The notes under the pieces are model-generated. The model had not been told where the DNA came from and did no database searches. It worked only from the letters and a program-made list of their open reading frames with translations. The position numbers were made by a program, and so were the translations under genes. Of a stretch of 64,000 nt of DNA, positions 46,356-61,320 are shown in pieces (within the stretch, counting starts at the first letter, position 1; every line of letters starts with the position of its first letter). This DNA is from Salminus brasiliensis (taxonomy: Eukaryota; Chordata; Actinopteri; Characiformes; Bryconidae), in contig NC_132893.1 in NCBI RefSeq assembly GCF_030463535.1, positions 22,013,282 to 22,077,281 of the forward strand. Reading direction: 5' to 3'.

Positions 46356-48607
46356 GTTTGATTTGTACATTAGATATGGCTCAGTCTCCGTCTCCCGCTC
46401 CTGCTCCCTCCCCTGGCCCTTTGATTTGGGTTGGGTTTCCGGGGTAGAGAAAACATTCCTCATGAGCTACCCTTATCCCCTAAATGACCAGCCTGCTCAA
46501 AAATGCCCACCAATTGTTTGGCTGTTTTCTACAAGAACTTAATATAAACACTTTGACCTAAGTAGATGTTCGTGTTCTGATCCTCCCTGCCATCCTCGGT
46601 GCATAGTGTTCTCCTCTAAACATTTCTGAGAAAAGTCATCACCTTTTTTATTTTATTTGGTCATTTTTGTAGCCTTTTTTTAAATTACTTATTAAACTGT
46701 ACTACACGCACCATCTGTCTGTAGGAACATGTCGTCAGTGATCCTGTTGAGTCAGCTAACCCAGACTGAGACTTTGGATCACGTCAGGTGATCTCCCAAA
46801 GATGATATCACTCCAGAGGCTGTCCAATGCGCGGTGCTGTTGAATTTGAAATTTCTCATATTATCTAGTTATAAGTGAGAATTTTGGTCTGCTAATCAAA
46901 ACCGTGGTCATGCTCGGTCTGCACTCTGTACTCCATCATTATTTCTGTTTAGTCCAAAACAGCTGGTTAAAGGTTACCGCACACCAGAAGAGAAGCTCTA
47001 TTTAAATCTCTGAGAGGTTCTGGTGCTGGGTAGCTGATAGAAGATGCAGCTATAGCCCATAGAAAGCAGTGCAGGAACATGCTGATCAACAGAAGCTGAC
47101 GTTTAATGGAATGAACCTATCAGTGTCCTTAAATGAGTTTTTCATGCTTTTCATATGAGTTAACTAAAAAAAATAAAGATGCCCAGAGGCAGTTTTACAA
47201 GCCAATTTACAACCCTATTTTGTCTCAGAATTCAACAAGCAGATTTTTGAACGTGTGTTTATATCTCCCACCATAAATGGAAAATTATATATATATATAG
47301 ATGAATGGCTAGTGACATGTGACTGCTCACTTTAGCTATGTTGCATAGCTTTGTTTTTTGCACAGGACGATGTAATTGTTTCCGGTGCTTAAAGCATTCC
47401 AGTACTGTTCCTGTGGACGTTGCTACTTGTAACTTGCTGTGGGAAATGGGCTAAAAGTCCATATATAAGGCAGAGGAGCATTTGTTAACCCTGGCAATGT
47501 GCCGTGTGACCAACTTCATCCTAATTCTGCAGCACTTAAGAATTTCCCCAGTGAAATGCTCTGCAAAGAGCCCTGCGTTCATGGCTTTGTAGCAGGAGAG
47601 TGCGAAAATGACCTCCCGACGTTCCGGAGACGTGTCTGTTTCCTGGAATGTAGGGAATTTTGTCAGGTGGGCTTGCATGAACAGCAGCGTGACATGAAAT
47701 GGTATATCTCCAAATGATGATGCGGGATCTTGGAAGAGATCTGGGGCTGTTACGCAGCAATGGTCGCCTTCGTTCTGACCAAGATCTGTATCCCCAGCTT
47801 GAGGAAGAGCTCGGAGAAGTATATTGGTAGGGGGAGGAATTCCATTGCCACTGCCTAGTGCTACAGTTGCCTGTCTGCCGTGCCTCAGTCATTTGTGTCT
47901 GTCATAGCCTTAAAAGAAAGCTACACTAGAGATCATATTGCTAAGCGTTGCTCCATTCCGGTGCTTTAGGTGCTGCCTGAGTGCTGCTAGCGAGCCTCTC
48001 CCGTCCTGCAGTGCTGCGTAAGCATGTTCTATAGGATCACAGTGGCTTATTCTGGCCTCTCATTCATATGACTCAGTTCTGCTGCGTGATGGAAGCTTCC
48101 TAGAATTTGTTGAGACTGTAACACACGTTGATTGAGGAAGTTTTGGTGCTGGAAAATGAGACCCTCCCCCCTTACCGCTTGCCTTGTGCATAATCAGTCA
48201 TTGTGCTCCTTGCTGGATATCTGTGTGCAGTAATTGCAGCTGATTCACAAACTCTTCCTGTTATTAAAATGAGATCTCATTGCTTTAACCTTTTATCTGT
48301 GTGGTATGGAGGGACACAGATGCTTTAGCGCACAGACTATTTGAATAATTCAAACCTGAGGATAGGGAGCCTTCAGCAAACTGCAAAAACCAGTCAAGAC
48401 AATTTAGCTTCAGCTCTGTTATTGATGAGGTTCTCTTTGGCATTAGGTGATGTCAACTGTAATGCTTGAGGGCCACATATGCAGCTTAGGGTAGTATAAT
48501 TTAGGGGGTAACTGTGTTCTCTCTCTACTTAAAAGAAGGGTAAACATGTTCTTAGAAAACAACTTCTAAGAGAGACCATTTTCAAAATTGAGTTAGTTTA
48601 GGCCAGA

Positions 48608-48737
48608 CTGAATCCAGTTTCCAGTCCAGGATTTTGTTCTTGCAGGAAGTTAAGGGAACAGTTAATGTAATAAATTGTACACGTAGTATCACACCTACCA
48701 AGGATTACAAAGTCCAGGACAGGAAACTGGATTCAAG
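48608..48737. mobile_element. MITE family C, complete
   Basis: The ends are inverted repeats: GAATCCAGTTTCCAGTCCAG on the left and the complement of GTCCAGGACAGGAAACTGGA on the right, with a few mismatches. The interior is about 80 bases without coding capacity. A partial copy is at 36797. Confidence 0.75.
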
Positions 48738-50540
48738 GTCCATATGTGAATACCTCTGATGGACAGCTGTGCATTTCAACAAATTAATATTCCTCTTAAT
48801 GTAAAAGTTAACATTTTGGTGAACCCTCTAGACTCTATGAACACTTTTGTGCGTCAAATGCAATGTTTTTCTATGTCTATTAAATTCTTTAATTAATACG
48901 TCACAGAAATGTGGTTAATTTCCGGAATCTGTAGAATCAATTGTCCTATTGACCTATTGTATGTGACTCCTCTGAAGTTACAGGGCTGTAAAAATGAGCG
49001 ACTCATTTCTGACTGGTGGATTTGTGTGTCTGTCATCTACCTCTCATGTAATTGGTGGATTCGTGAGCCTGCCAGTGGGTTTGTGTGAAACCGACCAATG
49101 GCTGCTCAATCGTGTCTTCTGCCTCTTGTTTTTATAGTATTTTTATTCAGAAGTTCTCCTACATTTCTGAAGCTAAGACTGGGTAAACCCAGGGTATGAT
49201 CTTGCAGGAAATATTTCTAAAATCGGGTTTCAGTTTTCATGCAGTGCTCAGTGGGGTGTTGCTGTAGTTGGAGTATAGATTGTTCTGAACGTTTTGAATT
49301 TAAAAAGTGGGTTTCTTTCATATATGCAAGTGCATTTAAAGGTGATTACAAGGTGAAAAATTGAGAAAATGCCATCAGACTCCAGAGGGTTAACCACAGA
49401 GTAACTAATAAGCTGAATGAGCTAACCAGTACAATGTTTGATGCTGACATGGAATTCCCTTTTATTCAAGTATTTTCTACTCTCTTTGAATGTGAAAGTG
49501 TTGCGTTTGTCAGAATAAAAACATGTATTTTTCTTATTGGATTAGCTAGAGTGTTTACAGCCACATTAGCTTAGTATTCTTAGTCACAGACTTAACAATG
49601 TGTTGTTGACACTTTTCTTAGGCTATTTATTTATTTATTTTATTTTTTTTCCCCCAGTAGCAGCAGAGTGAAACTTAATATGCATACAAACTCGACCTCT
49701 CCAGACCGGTCACATATCTTGTTTAAGTCTCTACACCAATCAGAAGTCTAGTTCTCCAGAACCAGTTTCAGTTTGTAACCACTGATTGAAAGATACATGG
49801 ATGGCTCTAATCATGTAATAATCATACAGCTGCCCAGACAGCGCCTTGTTGCTTATTTGTATAGCACCATGTGCCTGGGCTGCCTTTACATTCTGTTTCT
49901 GATTTGCTCAGCTCGGATTTGGCTGTCTTGACAGTTTACGTTAATAGATGTAAGTGATCTGTTTCTGTCTGTAATGTGAAAATAACTCCTAAGCCCCTGA
50001 AACAGCACGCATGCATACATTGAATCTACGGTACTGACATAGCCCTGGCTACCTGTGCTGGTCTTTATCTGGGGTGATTTGCAGGCAATAGATTAAACCT
50101 AATCATTGACTAAATTGCACAGTTAATGGCGATCTTCCTGTTCAGGCGTTCCTTAAGTGCAGTGCACTGCCTTTGTCTTGGTAAATGGCTCTTTCACCGT
50201 TTCCTGTTTCAGCCCAGTGGTAATGCTGTGTATTGGAACATTGTGAAATGTCATAAATCCATACTGGCAATGATCTTGTCAGATATGATGGGGGGGGGGT
50301 TATTTTTTTTTTTTACTTTTTTTAAATTATTATTATTATTATTATTTTTGAAAGGTTGATTGCAGATGAAGGCAGGCCGAATTCTTAGGTTGGGTAAGCA
50401 AATTACACATGTTATCTAAAGGTAGTAAAAATGAGACCGCTACCTTTGAACCTTGCCTGGCTGTTTTGTTGAGTTACACAGCCAGTCAGTCTTATTTTAT
50501 ATGCATCATGCATCTTTTTTTAAAAATTATTATTATTATT

Positions 50541-50582
50541 ATTTCTTTTTTTTTTTTTTTTTTTCTTTTTTTTTTTTTTTTT
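50541..50582. repeat. Poly-T tract
   Basis: Nearly pure T with single C interruptions, next to (ATT)n runs. The frame ending in phenylalanines here is a by-product. Confidence 0.95.
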
Positions 50583-51298
50583 ACATTTTTATAACATGTT
50601 TTATATGGAAACCTTCAACACAACACAAGTGAATTCAAAGTAGGCTGAGCAAATGTCTTTACAGAAACCAGCTTCATTTCAGACCCGTGTACCTGTATGG
50701 GACAGCCATGGACGGGGCATGTGACCATGCGTCCAATGACTGCCTGTCAAAGCAGATTGCTGACCCTCAGCTGCACTCTGCAGTGAGTGTGTGGGTGAAT
50801 AGACTCCAGTACAGATGTGAAAAGCTTTTGTGATCAATATCTGGATCCAGATCGCTTGCTGGGCCTGCTTTTCTTTCTGTTGGCGATAAAAGCACTCTAC
50901 TACTACAGCAACACTAACCTCGGCTGCTGTATTATTTATTTTTCTTTATTTATTTATTTATTTTCCCCCTCCTGCCTTGTTCTTCCACTTGGGAGGGAAA
51001 TGTAGCAAGATGAATGTTCCGTCATATCGTGACTCATTTTTGGGGGAGGCTCGATTCCAGCTGTTATGGCTTCCGCAGGGCTGTTGGAGATTTTGATCAC
51101 CCGTTGATTTCAGCTTGCACTGTTTGAGTGGGTCAGGTTTCAACATTGATGTGCTGGAGTGTGAGGATCTGAGCAACTTTGATGGCCAGGCAACTGGGTC
51201 AGATCTTGTGAGGTGTCAGTAGTATAACAGTGGTCAGTAGCTACCAAAAGTGCAGAATATGTACACACCTTTACGACAACAATATTCCCTAATGACAA

Positions 51299-51299
<1 letters not shown>

Positions 51300-51329
<30 letters not shown>
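51300..51329. repeat. GT dinucleotide microsatellite
   Basis: An uninterrupted (GT)n run of about 14 units. Confidence 0.95.
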
Positions 51330-52267
51330 GTAGCTTTAATCACTTGGAGCATAGAGCAGTTCCAGCCCTGCACTCTGCGTTTAAGTGCTCCTCCATGCCT
51401 GGGTATGTGCGCTGCACGTTACGGACACGTTGCATTGTGATTCTCTCCGTGGCTTTAAGCTCTGGTGGTGCCGTATTACACCGCACAGCTGTTAGCGAGG
51501 ATCCTCTCTGGCCCCCCCAGGGTTTTGAGTGATCTCTGCACAACAGCGCCAATCGCATCAACCCCAAAACCCGCAGACGGAGGAAGGTTATGCTGTCCTA
51601 CTTAGCCACTTCTCCCAGAGATAACGCTGAGAATTAGGCCATAAAGCTGAAGTTATTGGCTGGTTAAGAGTCGCTCAACACTCCTTGTGTTATCTGCTTA
51701 TGGAACATAGAGGGAGAAAGAAGACCTTGAGCTGCAGTTTGTATAAGAGAACATGTACTCTTTACAGATTTGCTTCCTGGCATGTGGCACTTGTTTTCTG
51801 GAAACTGGAAAAGTTTAGTCTTGTTTGTACGTGCAGGTCTGTGTGATGTGACGTTAGCGCTGTATTTCTTCTGGAGTAGTAAAGTGTTTGGGTAGTTTGA
51901 GCACTAGGGCCTTCTTTTAGATGCTTATCTCAAGTGAAGTACTTTTCTTTTCCTCTTTTCCCATTCAGAGAGATTTGGTGTGAAATGCTCGGTTCTTGTG
52001 AAGCTTAGTCAGACTTGTTCATAATGTGCCATGATGAGTATCAGATATCTAAAGAGTGTAAAGCCTAAAAAAGCTGTGTCACAGAAAATGGTCAAACCCA
52101 ATGGCTCTAAATACACTGTCTGATGCCTGAGCCATTGTTTAAACATAGCTTTAAGAGGAGTCGATCTAAAACCAGCATGATTACTTTTGGTGGTTAAGTC
52201 ATGGTTATTTTTACTGTGAAAAGGATCATATAGCATATAAGCATATAAGCAAAATGGTCTCCAAAGA

Positions 52268-52298
<31 letters not shown>

Positions 52299-55200
52299 TG
52301 ATGTACCACTGATGACTCTGCATGTAGAAAATTGGCCCATGGGCTAAGGAGTTGTTTAGTAAAGAAAATGTAAATAATTTGTTGTTCACAAAGCAGGAGA
52401 CTGCTATAAGAAAGCAGTAAAAGATGGCAGAGAACAGGAGTGGTCAAGTCAAGTGTCGAGCGGTCAAGTGTGGAAGGCTAAGGGGGTCTGTTTTAGCACC
52501 TGAAATTAAATTAGACACGGAGTCATGGTTTCTTTTACACGTGTAAACACCTCAGACAAACTCAGACCCTCTTAATGGCCCTAAAAAGGAGCCAAACTGA
52601 GCCCACCTTCCAAGAAGGTCTTGGTATGGTTTGTTTGTGGTGCATTATATAGTCTGCTTGAATTCTTTTATTTATTATTATTTTATTAATTTTTTTTTGC
52701 ATTGTGCAAACAAAGTGGCCTTGGTCTGCTTTGCGTTTCATTTGACGTGGCTTGTCATAGATATCTAGAATTCTCAAGGATTTAAAAACAATTTGAAAAG
52801 ACTGACTGCATGTGGATACAACAGAATGGTGCTGCAGTTTCTCATAAAAAGTACATAAATACATGTGACCGTGGACTGTCCACCTGCTCCGATGGACGCG
52901 TTCTTTCTTTGAGGAACTAGATTAAAATTTTGGAACAGGTGCATGTGCTAACCCTGCAGAGGTCCCTTGTGTTCTGTAGCCGGGGTTTGAGTTCTAAATC
53001 AGTTGTGTGAACAAGAAGTGGCCTGAGATCCAGAGTTCCTTTTAAAAAATTACTATAAGTGAAAACGCCCCACGAGGCTTTCTGAGAGAAATTATCGATG
53101 TCTAGAAAGGCAAATCTCAGGTCTCCATAGTCCTGTTTGACTGTAAAAGACCTGGAAGATTTATCAAACTCTAAAGTGGTGGGGCACTGTTCTGTGCAGC
53201 GACACCTGAACAAAAATCACCACCTTGGAAGTCAAGAGAACCTTAGTTCACCTTTAAAGCTTTGCAGTTTATACAAATCATATCCGTGTTGGCAGATGCT
53301 CAAAGCTTCAGTGTTTGGAAAAGGAAAAGTGGTGTCTCTTCTACATAGTTTGTGTGCTTTGATACCACCGGTCTATTATAGCAGCAGTCAAACTGCATGT
53401 CAGAATCAGAGTGTTGATTCGTTGAGTAAGTCTCTTTGACATACTGACACTGAGACATACTGTGATCTGTGAAAATGGATGAATGGCTGTGGCATGGCTA
53501 AAAGCAGTATTAGCAGCTGTCTTGTGAAGAATAGGACACTCGTAGCTCAAGCTTCCGGGACTTGGACTGAAGGATGCTGACCACAGCTTTGTGGTCTATT
53601 TTTCCTCCTCCTTATGCATATTCTTTAGGATATGAAAAGCACTAACTGCTCATGCATTAGCACTTTGCTCTGTAATACAGTCCCAGGACTCTACACTGCG
53701 TGTTCAGGATGAACCCAGTGAGCCTAGAAGGAGGAGAGGAGGGGGGGAAAAAAGAACAGCGCTTCCTGCATTCTTTTAGATTGTCAGCTATTCGTAATGT
53801 AAACAGCCAACAGGAAGTTATTACATAAATCAGAAAAATGTCGGGAGCTGATTAAACAGGAGATGGGAGTGATGGCAGGAGACTGTGCCATTAAGACCAG
53901 CCTTAATCAGGAAAAACGCCACTGCTCGCTTTTGCGAGATGCCAGCTATTGCATGCAGTGCGGAAATGGTGGAGAAATGTGCAGTTTTCTAGCGTTACTC
54001 ATTTTGGGTCTTGTGTTGTGGCGTGGTGGATGTTTAGATTGAGTTTAAATAATCCGATGTGGAACCAAACATTTCTGTCTGTGGTTTGTTGACGGTTTGT
54101 GGAGTATCATGTTCTTAATTTAGGTTTTTCCTCCATTTTGATGAAGTTATTGGACTAGTCTTTTGCCTGGGGAAGGTTATAAGAGGTGACTGATCAAACA
54201 TGTGCTTTGCTTTTTTTGGAATCAACCACATTTGAAATGAAGTTGAAGTCTGAACTCTTGCTGTGAGAGTCTGTGAATTCTTGAGCAGGACTGCACTGCT
54301 TAGAGTATCGTTACTCACTGATCTGGTCCTTGTGCAGCTCTAAACCTCAATCATGTTGATGCTTTACTGACTTTTAATAAGGAGAATAGCTTTGGATCCT
54401 GCATACTGATTTGATCAGACTGGGTTCCGATTTTGTTCAATAGTTTAACACTTAAAACGCAACCAAAAGGCTGAGTTTAATATGAAGTGACTAAAAATGT
54501 GCGCCCGTCCTCTCTGATTATAGCAAGTTCCTGATATATAAAACACAAATGATGCCTTCTCCGTCTTGCTAGATCAACACTGACCCAATAAGAAGTTCTT
54601 GTTTTAGAGAGAAATACCTGGACTAGAAGACTGAAATGTGGACGTCCTTTGGTCCAGACTGTGGTAGGAGGGCATTGCATCTGGCCTGAAAGACTCCTCT
54701 CTTGCTATCGACCTATTTAGGCCCCACTGACTGAGTTTAGCTAAAGCGAAGAGTGTGTGTGACGGGTTCTTTCTCCTCAGAGCAGCTGTCCCTCTTCACC
54801 CTCCATGAGCTTGTGAAGCTCAGGGGAGGCAGGGGAGCGCTCTCCTTCTAATGCTTTCCTCTCCCCTGCCCTCATTAACAAGCCTATACTGCCCAGAGCG
54901 GAGGAGGAGGAGGAGGAGGAGGAGGGAGGGAGTGCAGGAATCTCTCTCTGAACTCTGTCTGGCTCTACCAGGAGTTTTCTTGGCAGGCAAAACTCTTGTG
55001 ATCTGCTAGTGAATTAAACCATGCCTGTGGTTTGTCTGTGGTGTTTCGAAGGTTGAGTTGGTTCAGGTGAATCAGTTGTTTTTTCTGTGTGATAATCTTC
55101 TCAGTTATGCTTACAATTAGAGTAGAAACACATATTCAGTGTGTATGTTTGATGCATATGCCTTAAAATGTCCAATTTATGGAGATCTCTCATTACAGAA

Positions 55201-55974
55201 AGGTGTGGCTGTATGTATTGGGATCCTTTTATATTCTGTAAGTTGCAAAGTAAAGGTGCTGCTGTTTGGACTTTCCAGAACACCCAACAGACGCTCAATT
55301 GCCTCCTATCCTTGGGGAGAGAGGAGGCCATGGTAACATCTTCAACTCTTCTTGAAGGTCTTCACGCCTGCCCATTTTTTTTTTCCCCCACATCCAGCAC
55401 TTTGACTACAAGAACTTTTTGCTTACCGTCAAAATGATACCTGATGGTATTGTTCTATACGTCAGTCCTAGCTTTGTTTGCCTAATCTGTGAGTATCCAT
55501 GTTTTTGAGCATTATTGTATATTTGCTATTAATATTTATATATATTAAATTAAATTAGCTTTTTAATTATTTGCTTCTCTAATTATGTGCTCTCCCAACA
55601 GTTCTGGGGTGTAATTCACCACTGTACTACATGTTTTTTAAACATTTGTTGCATGTCCCAGTTCTGAATACTTTTTTGGCAAAAGGCTGTTTAGCTTCTG
55701 GCTTTTTAAGAGTGTTTATGGTACTAGCTACTAGATAATGGCTGGTGTTTGCTGCCATTAGAGCAAGTCTGATGCTAATTAGCGATGGCAACTTGACATG
55801 CAGGAATGCTTCTGTTGCCTGTAGAGTCTTTCAGAGCACCAGAAGTCAATCAATAGCTCTAGCATAAATGGCACCAAATTGAGGCACTGAAATCTGTGGC
55901 ATTTTGGTCCTGTGGATACCGATCATATAGGTTAACCCAATCCTACTTGCCAACAGACCATGTAGTAAAACTGC

Positions 55975-56186
55975 TACATTATATGGGCAAAAGCATTGGG
56001 ACACCCCAAGCGCTGAGGTGCTCATCGCTCTGCTGAATCCGTAACTGCAGATTTTCAAACCTGCTGCTAGAGCTACAAAAAGGGAACCAGCTCCATATTC
56101 ATAAGTATGGCTTTAGAATGGGGTGTAATAAAAGCTTCTGTAGGTATAATGTGTAGGTGTCCCAATACGTTTGTCCATGTAGTGTA
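55975..56186. mobile_element. Short MITE with family A-like ends
   Basis: The left end is TACATTATATGGGCAAAAGC with ATTGGGACACC following. The right end is GGTGTCCCAATACGTTTGTC with CATGTAGTGTA following. The ends match family A and Tc1-like elements, but the 150-base interior is unrelated to the family A copies. Confidence 0.8.
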
Positions 56187-56999
56187 TGTCAATCAGTTGC
56201 TAGCTAGAAATCTGGGTTGCATCTGGCATTAAGGCCAGTACTGGAGTGTATTCAAGTTGGCCATTAAACGGTTCTTATTGCATTGTGACCCTGGTCATGC
56301 CTGAACCGTAGTGGCAGTTTAGTACTGGAGTTACTTTAAGTGAATCAAGGCTAGTCGGTCAGACTGTCTTTGTCTTTCCCTGTTCTGGTCAGTCTCTGGG
56401 GGTGCAGATCCCAGATTTTCCTGTCATCATTTATTTTGCTCATGTTTTTAGAAATTCATGTCGATTCAGTTTCCTGTCATGAGCTGTAGGATGTGCGAGG
56501 CATCCGCTTGCTGAGTCAGTCTTTTCTGCCTCTTTAATAGCAAGACCTGCAAGAACAGCCAAAAATGCCATTCCACATCTTTTAAAGGTGTTTTTGGCAG
56601 AACCTCCATCCAGCTCCTGTTCTGGCATCTGCTTGACTGAGTGCAGAGCCATCATTGTAACAAAGAGCCGACCATAAAATAAAATATATTGTAGTATATT
56701 CTGTCCCTTAAAACCCCCAAAAAGAAATTAGATTTTGATGCCATCAGAAGATCTGCAGACATCCAGAAGGGAGGACCAACAGCAAAGTGGTCTCAACACA
56801 AAATGGGTTTGCTTCAAACGTCCTCTGAAGTCTTCTCCCTAATATACTCTTTGGCCAAGTTCTGTATGTGTACGCAAATCGATGAAGTGCTGGCCATAAC
56901 TCATGCATTTTAACACAGTCTCCACCTCCATGACCTCAGTCCATCCCAGTCTGTGCCAGTGTCCAGCAGCCAAGTTCATAATTTGTGAATATGTTGCTT

Positions 57000-57140
57000 C
57001 TTTAGCCCAAGAGAAGGTTCTTTAAGTTTTCTGAAGGTTCCTCACACTCATCTCTATTACACAGCGTTCTTCATGGAAGAACTCTCAGAGCTTATTCAAC
57101 ACTTTGCCTGCTAAACTCTTAAAAATAAAGATGCTACAGA
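57000..57140. mobile_element. Fragment of the GGTTCTT repeat family
   Basis: It contains GAAGGTTCTTTAAG, AGCGTTCTTCATGGAAGAAC and CTCTTAAAAATAAAGATGCT. The last word also occurs near 787-805. It is related to the MITE at 4326; the ends are not defined. Confidence 0.5.
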
Positions 57141-58330
57141 GTTTTGCCGTGACATGAGGCAGTACAGCAAATATTCAAAGGCATTCACATTGCACACTGG
57201 TTAAGTGACCTCTCATCAGGCTGGTTAGCTTGTGTAAAATAACCAGCGTAGAGCTGCTCTTTCTTCTCCCCCACTTTGATTCATGACTCCAAGTAAAGTT
57301 ACTGTAATATTTATCAGATTGCCATTGTGCAGTGCCAGCACTCTGTTTGGCAAGTGATTGATTTATAAATGTTACATTAAGCCTGACTTTCCCCTGCAGT
57401 CATTTCCAGTCATGTGCATCAGTATCAGTGCTACATGGATGCTGCTCTGTGTCTTGGGGAATGTAAAGGGTGTCTCTTCTAACATGGAAAATCTGAGCCA
57501 AGGTTTTGAAATGTTAAGCTGTACATTTATAAAAAAAAAAATACCTTTAATTACTGCAGCCTTTTTTTCTTTTACAAATCATTACTACCAACTGACTGGT
57601 TCAGAATACTATACTGCTGTATATGCTGTCTCTGGCTCCGGCTGCTTATGGCGCTCAGTGTGAACCAGAATTGGAACCAGCAAAAGCAATAAAATGTGCT
57701 GCTTATCAGGTCCTCATGGTGCAGCGCAGTTAATCTCGCAACCATCTCTAATCTAAATACCTGGTAAGAGCGAAAAAACCCAGAACTGGCTAAACCTGCC
57801 TTGCTTTTGCCTCTGAGCTTCTGAGTTTCTGCTTAACATTCGGAAAAGGCAGCACTGTGGCTTCCCCTTCATTATAGTGGAAGCCACTGTCAACATTCTA
57901 GTAAAGTGAAATTTGGTGAGAGATTTATGGACACAGTCAGATAGCTGACATTTTTTTTTATTGTTTGTTCCTGAAGGCACTTCAGTATTGGTGCAGCAGC
58001 CAATGAAAACTATTTTGTTGCACAGTTCAAAACCAGGTCATGTAGTGTTTAATTAGAGAACTGGAGAAATTGAATGTTTACGTCAGAATTCAAACACACA
58101 TGCGGTTTTAAATGGTAATCATGTGGATTTGCTGTTATTTCAGGAATTGTTCCTGTGAAGAAATGTTATTAGAGTGACAGCTAGTGCAGTGGGCTGCATT
58201 CTATGTAGAGTAAATGCTTCTGCTGTAATGCACATTTCTGTGCTCATGTTGCACCGAGAGATCCATGGGATCCAGCCTGAACGTCCATTTGAGTACAGCT
58301 CGCTGACTGCATCAGAAAATCCTCTACAAA

Positions 58331-58332
<2 letters not shown>

Positions 58333-58394
<62 letters not shown>
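58333..58394. repeat. CT dinucleotide microsatellite
   Basis: About 31 uninterrupted CT units. Confidence 0.97.
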
Positions 58395-58399
<5 letters not shown>

Positions 58400-61320
58400 A
58401 GTGAAGTAAGAAGGAACACTGAGAGATTTAAATCAATGAAGTCATGTGTCTCCACTCGGGCAAGGAGGGGCTGGTCATGTGACCCTGAAAGCCTGCTTTG
58501 TCATGTGACTGTCACATGGGTAGCAGCTCTGGCAGGCTCTTTTTAAGTGTGTGTGTGTGCTCTCTCTGCACACTGCTGACTGACAGTCCGCTGAGAAGTA
58601 TGAGCTGGAAGTGTGCAAATGCAGGAATTTGACTGGTTATTTAAAAAAAAAAAACCAAAAAAAAAAAACCCTACACTGAACACACACTGCACGTCTAAAT
58701 GTACTACAGTACTTGATCCAGTATCTAAAGTCACAATATGAATAATATTGTTTGCTCTTTAATGGGATAAACTGGCAACTGCAACACAGATCTATAAAAT
58801 TTAGCCTAATAAATTGGCTGGTTGCTGATCGTACACCTCCTTTTTACGGCTATTGATTATCTAGTGGAGGGCATCAGTCAAACGTTTAGTTAGGAAACGG
58901 TTGGACTTATTCACCAACTGTTCTTAAGAAATGTAAAAACCAAATGCAAATGTTTTTTCTTTTGCTTTTGATGCATGTTTCAAAATTGTAGAATTTAGTT
59001 TTTCTGTGTTTGATAGAACATTTATTTATTTATTTATTTAAATCGCAGGTTGTCATATGTAGGATTGGATGATATGGCCCCCCCCCCCCCAAAAAAAAAA
59101 AAAAGCCATCAAAAAGTAGGGGTGTAACGGTGTGTGTATTTGTACATACTGTTATGGCAACACTGGTAATTTCACAATCGTACATGCCACCCAAGGATTT
59201 AAAGCTGTAATGCTGCATTCAAGTGGGTGGCCCACCAGGAAGCACCACATGAAAACCCTCAGAGTTGTAGCGTAAACAGTTAATCAGCAGTAAAATATCA
59301 AATGTCATATTTGTACATTTTAATTCTACTACTAACATCGTTTTAAACATCTGCAGTCGCGGCACATGATTTTGCAACTTCTCAAATGAATGAGTTTCAC
59401 TTCTGAGAAACTTGCTGCCCGACATGCGCTTGAAAAGCACAGTAATTCATTGGATATGCATGGTTTTTGTGGTTATTGCAGTTGTTCAAGGGCATGCTAT
59501 GATACCTGTAGTCTTGTCTCCCGCACCTTTTCTTGCCTCCTTCTATCTCGCTCTGTCTCTCGCTGGTCCTAGTCTAGTCCTAGCCGACATTCGGTTTGGT
59601 CTGTCTTTATTCTTTATCATTCCGTGCTCTGTTTTAAAGTAAAAACACTGAAAGTAAACAAGTGTTTCTGATATTTTGTCCTTTTTATTTTAACTTGTGA
59701 AAATGGTGGCTTGTAGGATGCCGGGTCAGTGTGTTTTGGACAGCTAAAGCGTATATTAAAACGCATCCACATGCTAACGTTTACACTTCACTGTTTAATA
59801 GACTACAGGCAGTGGCAAGGACTGTGCAGCACTAGGTGGAACTTCCTAGTGCGCAGCTGTGCAGAATTAATCGAAAGAAACCTGGGTTAGCCTGATGGTT
59901 TTTGAGGTGTGGATGTGCACTCTGTACCATAAATCCTATCCAAAAGTAATAGTACAGTTATTTGTCTTCAAGGTGTGCTTAACAGTTTGTTTAATCCAGT
60001 GTCTTGAAAGTATTGACAGGGTACTGAATTTTTTTGATGATCGCTGCTGATTGATCGACATGTCTCGTTCTAGTAGTGAGAGTATGTATAGTAAAGACTG
60101 TGGATGCCTGTAAACTGTCCCCTCCCTTCATGCAGGAGAGTTCTGTTGGCTCTCAAAGGCTTTTTGTTGTCATGTGGCTGGCGCTTTTGTGTGAGTTTGA
60201 ATAGAGAATGCGGCCAATGATGGAAAAGGTACTCTACGGACCACCCATGTACACCCATCTCAAATAAACATAAACATACTGCTCTCTCGCTTCAAAGAAA
60301 ACTAGAGAAAATCACTGCTAAGCCTTCATAGCTGCACTGCAATTAGTGCCTCTTTGTGACCGTTTCTTACACTCTGCCAGTTTGTAAAACATCCCCAAAG
60401 TACATGGTGTTTGGTGGGAAAAGGATTTTTGGATTTAGCAACAAGAATTAAGAGCCTGAGGATTTCTGCATCTGTAATCTGTGTATCCACACATTGGCGG
60501 TTGGCAACGCTGCAAAAATAGTCACGATTTGTAAATATGTTTACACAATATTTAATACAGTGTTTATTTGATAACTCGAAATGGACACAATGCATCAGCA
60601 AAAGGAAAGTATTTAACGTTAGGGGGGGGGCTTCAATTTTGTAACCCTCAAGTCTTAAGACACTTGCACATGAGATTTTCGTGCAGTCTCCGCTCTCTAT
60701 AATGAGACCCCATGTGAGCTAGAGCACCACGTAGATACTCTGAGCCTAAACCTGAAAAACTGAAGTCTAATTTTTAGAAATTCTTCATATTGCTTGTGTA
60801 AGCATCCCTTTCACTCATGTGGGCAGACTGTTTTGGTGCTTGAAATGGGTTTGCCAGGGTTCTAAACGGACAGACATTTGAGTTCTTTTGGTTAGTTTCA
60901 CACAAAGCATAGATCCATCCAAGGTGTGCAAATCCATCGATTACATAGAGGCAGAGACTAGTACGAGTCTTCACAGCCTTGTAAGTCCGGATGTGAGTCA
61001 CTTATGATCTGGCAATGAACTATAAGCGAAAGGGCGGACTCTACAGATTCAGTGTTGGAATCATATTTCTGCACTGTAGTGTTGCTGTCAGTCAGTTTTT
61101 TGTTTTTTTTTTTGTTTTTTTTGTGTGTGTGTCTGTAGTACAGTGACTTATTGGTTTTATCTCAGATAAGCTGATGGTGGTGGTATTAATCATGTCCTCC
61201 ACTGTATTCATCATTGTTGAATATTTTAGTCTGTCATTACTGGTTACATGCTAATGAACAGATTAGAAATAAGCAGCGGTTCCCAGCCCAAAACGATCAT
61301 GAACTGAATGGAGAATCTCA

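Noticed and set aside
47499..47892. Open frames on both strands near 47.5-47.9 kb as a possible picalm exon
   Set aside because: PICALM protein runs directly from exon 1 to exon 2 with matching phase, and no homology is seen in these frames.
58174..58401. Frame ending in a long Ser-Leu repeat
   Set aside because: It is the CT microsatellite at 58333-58394 read as protein.
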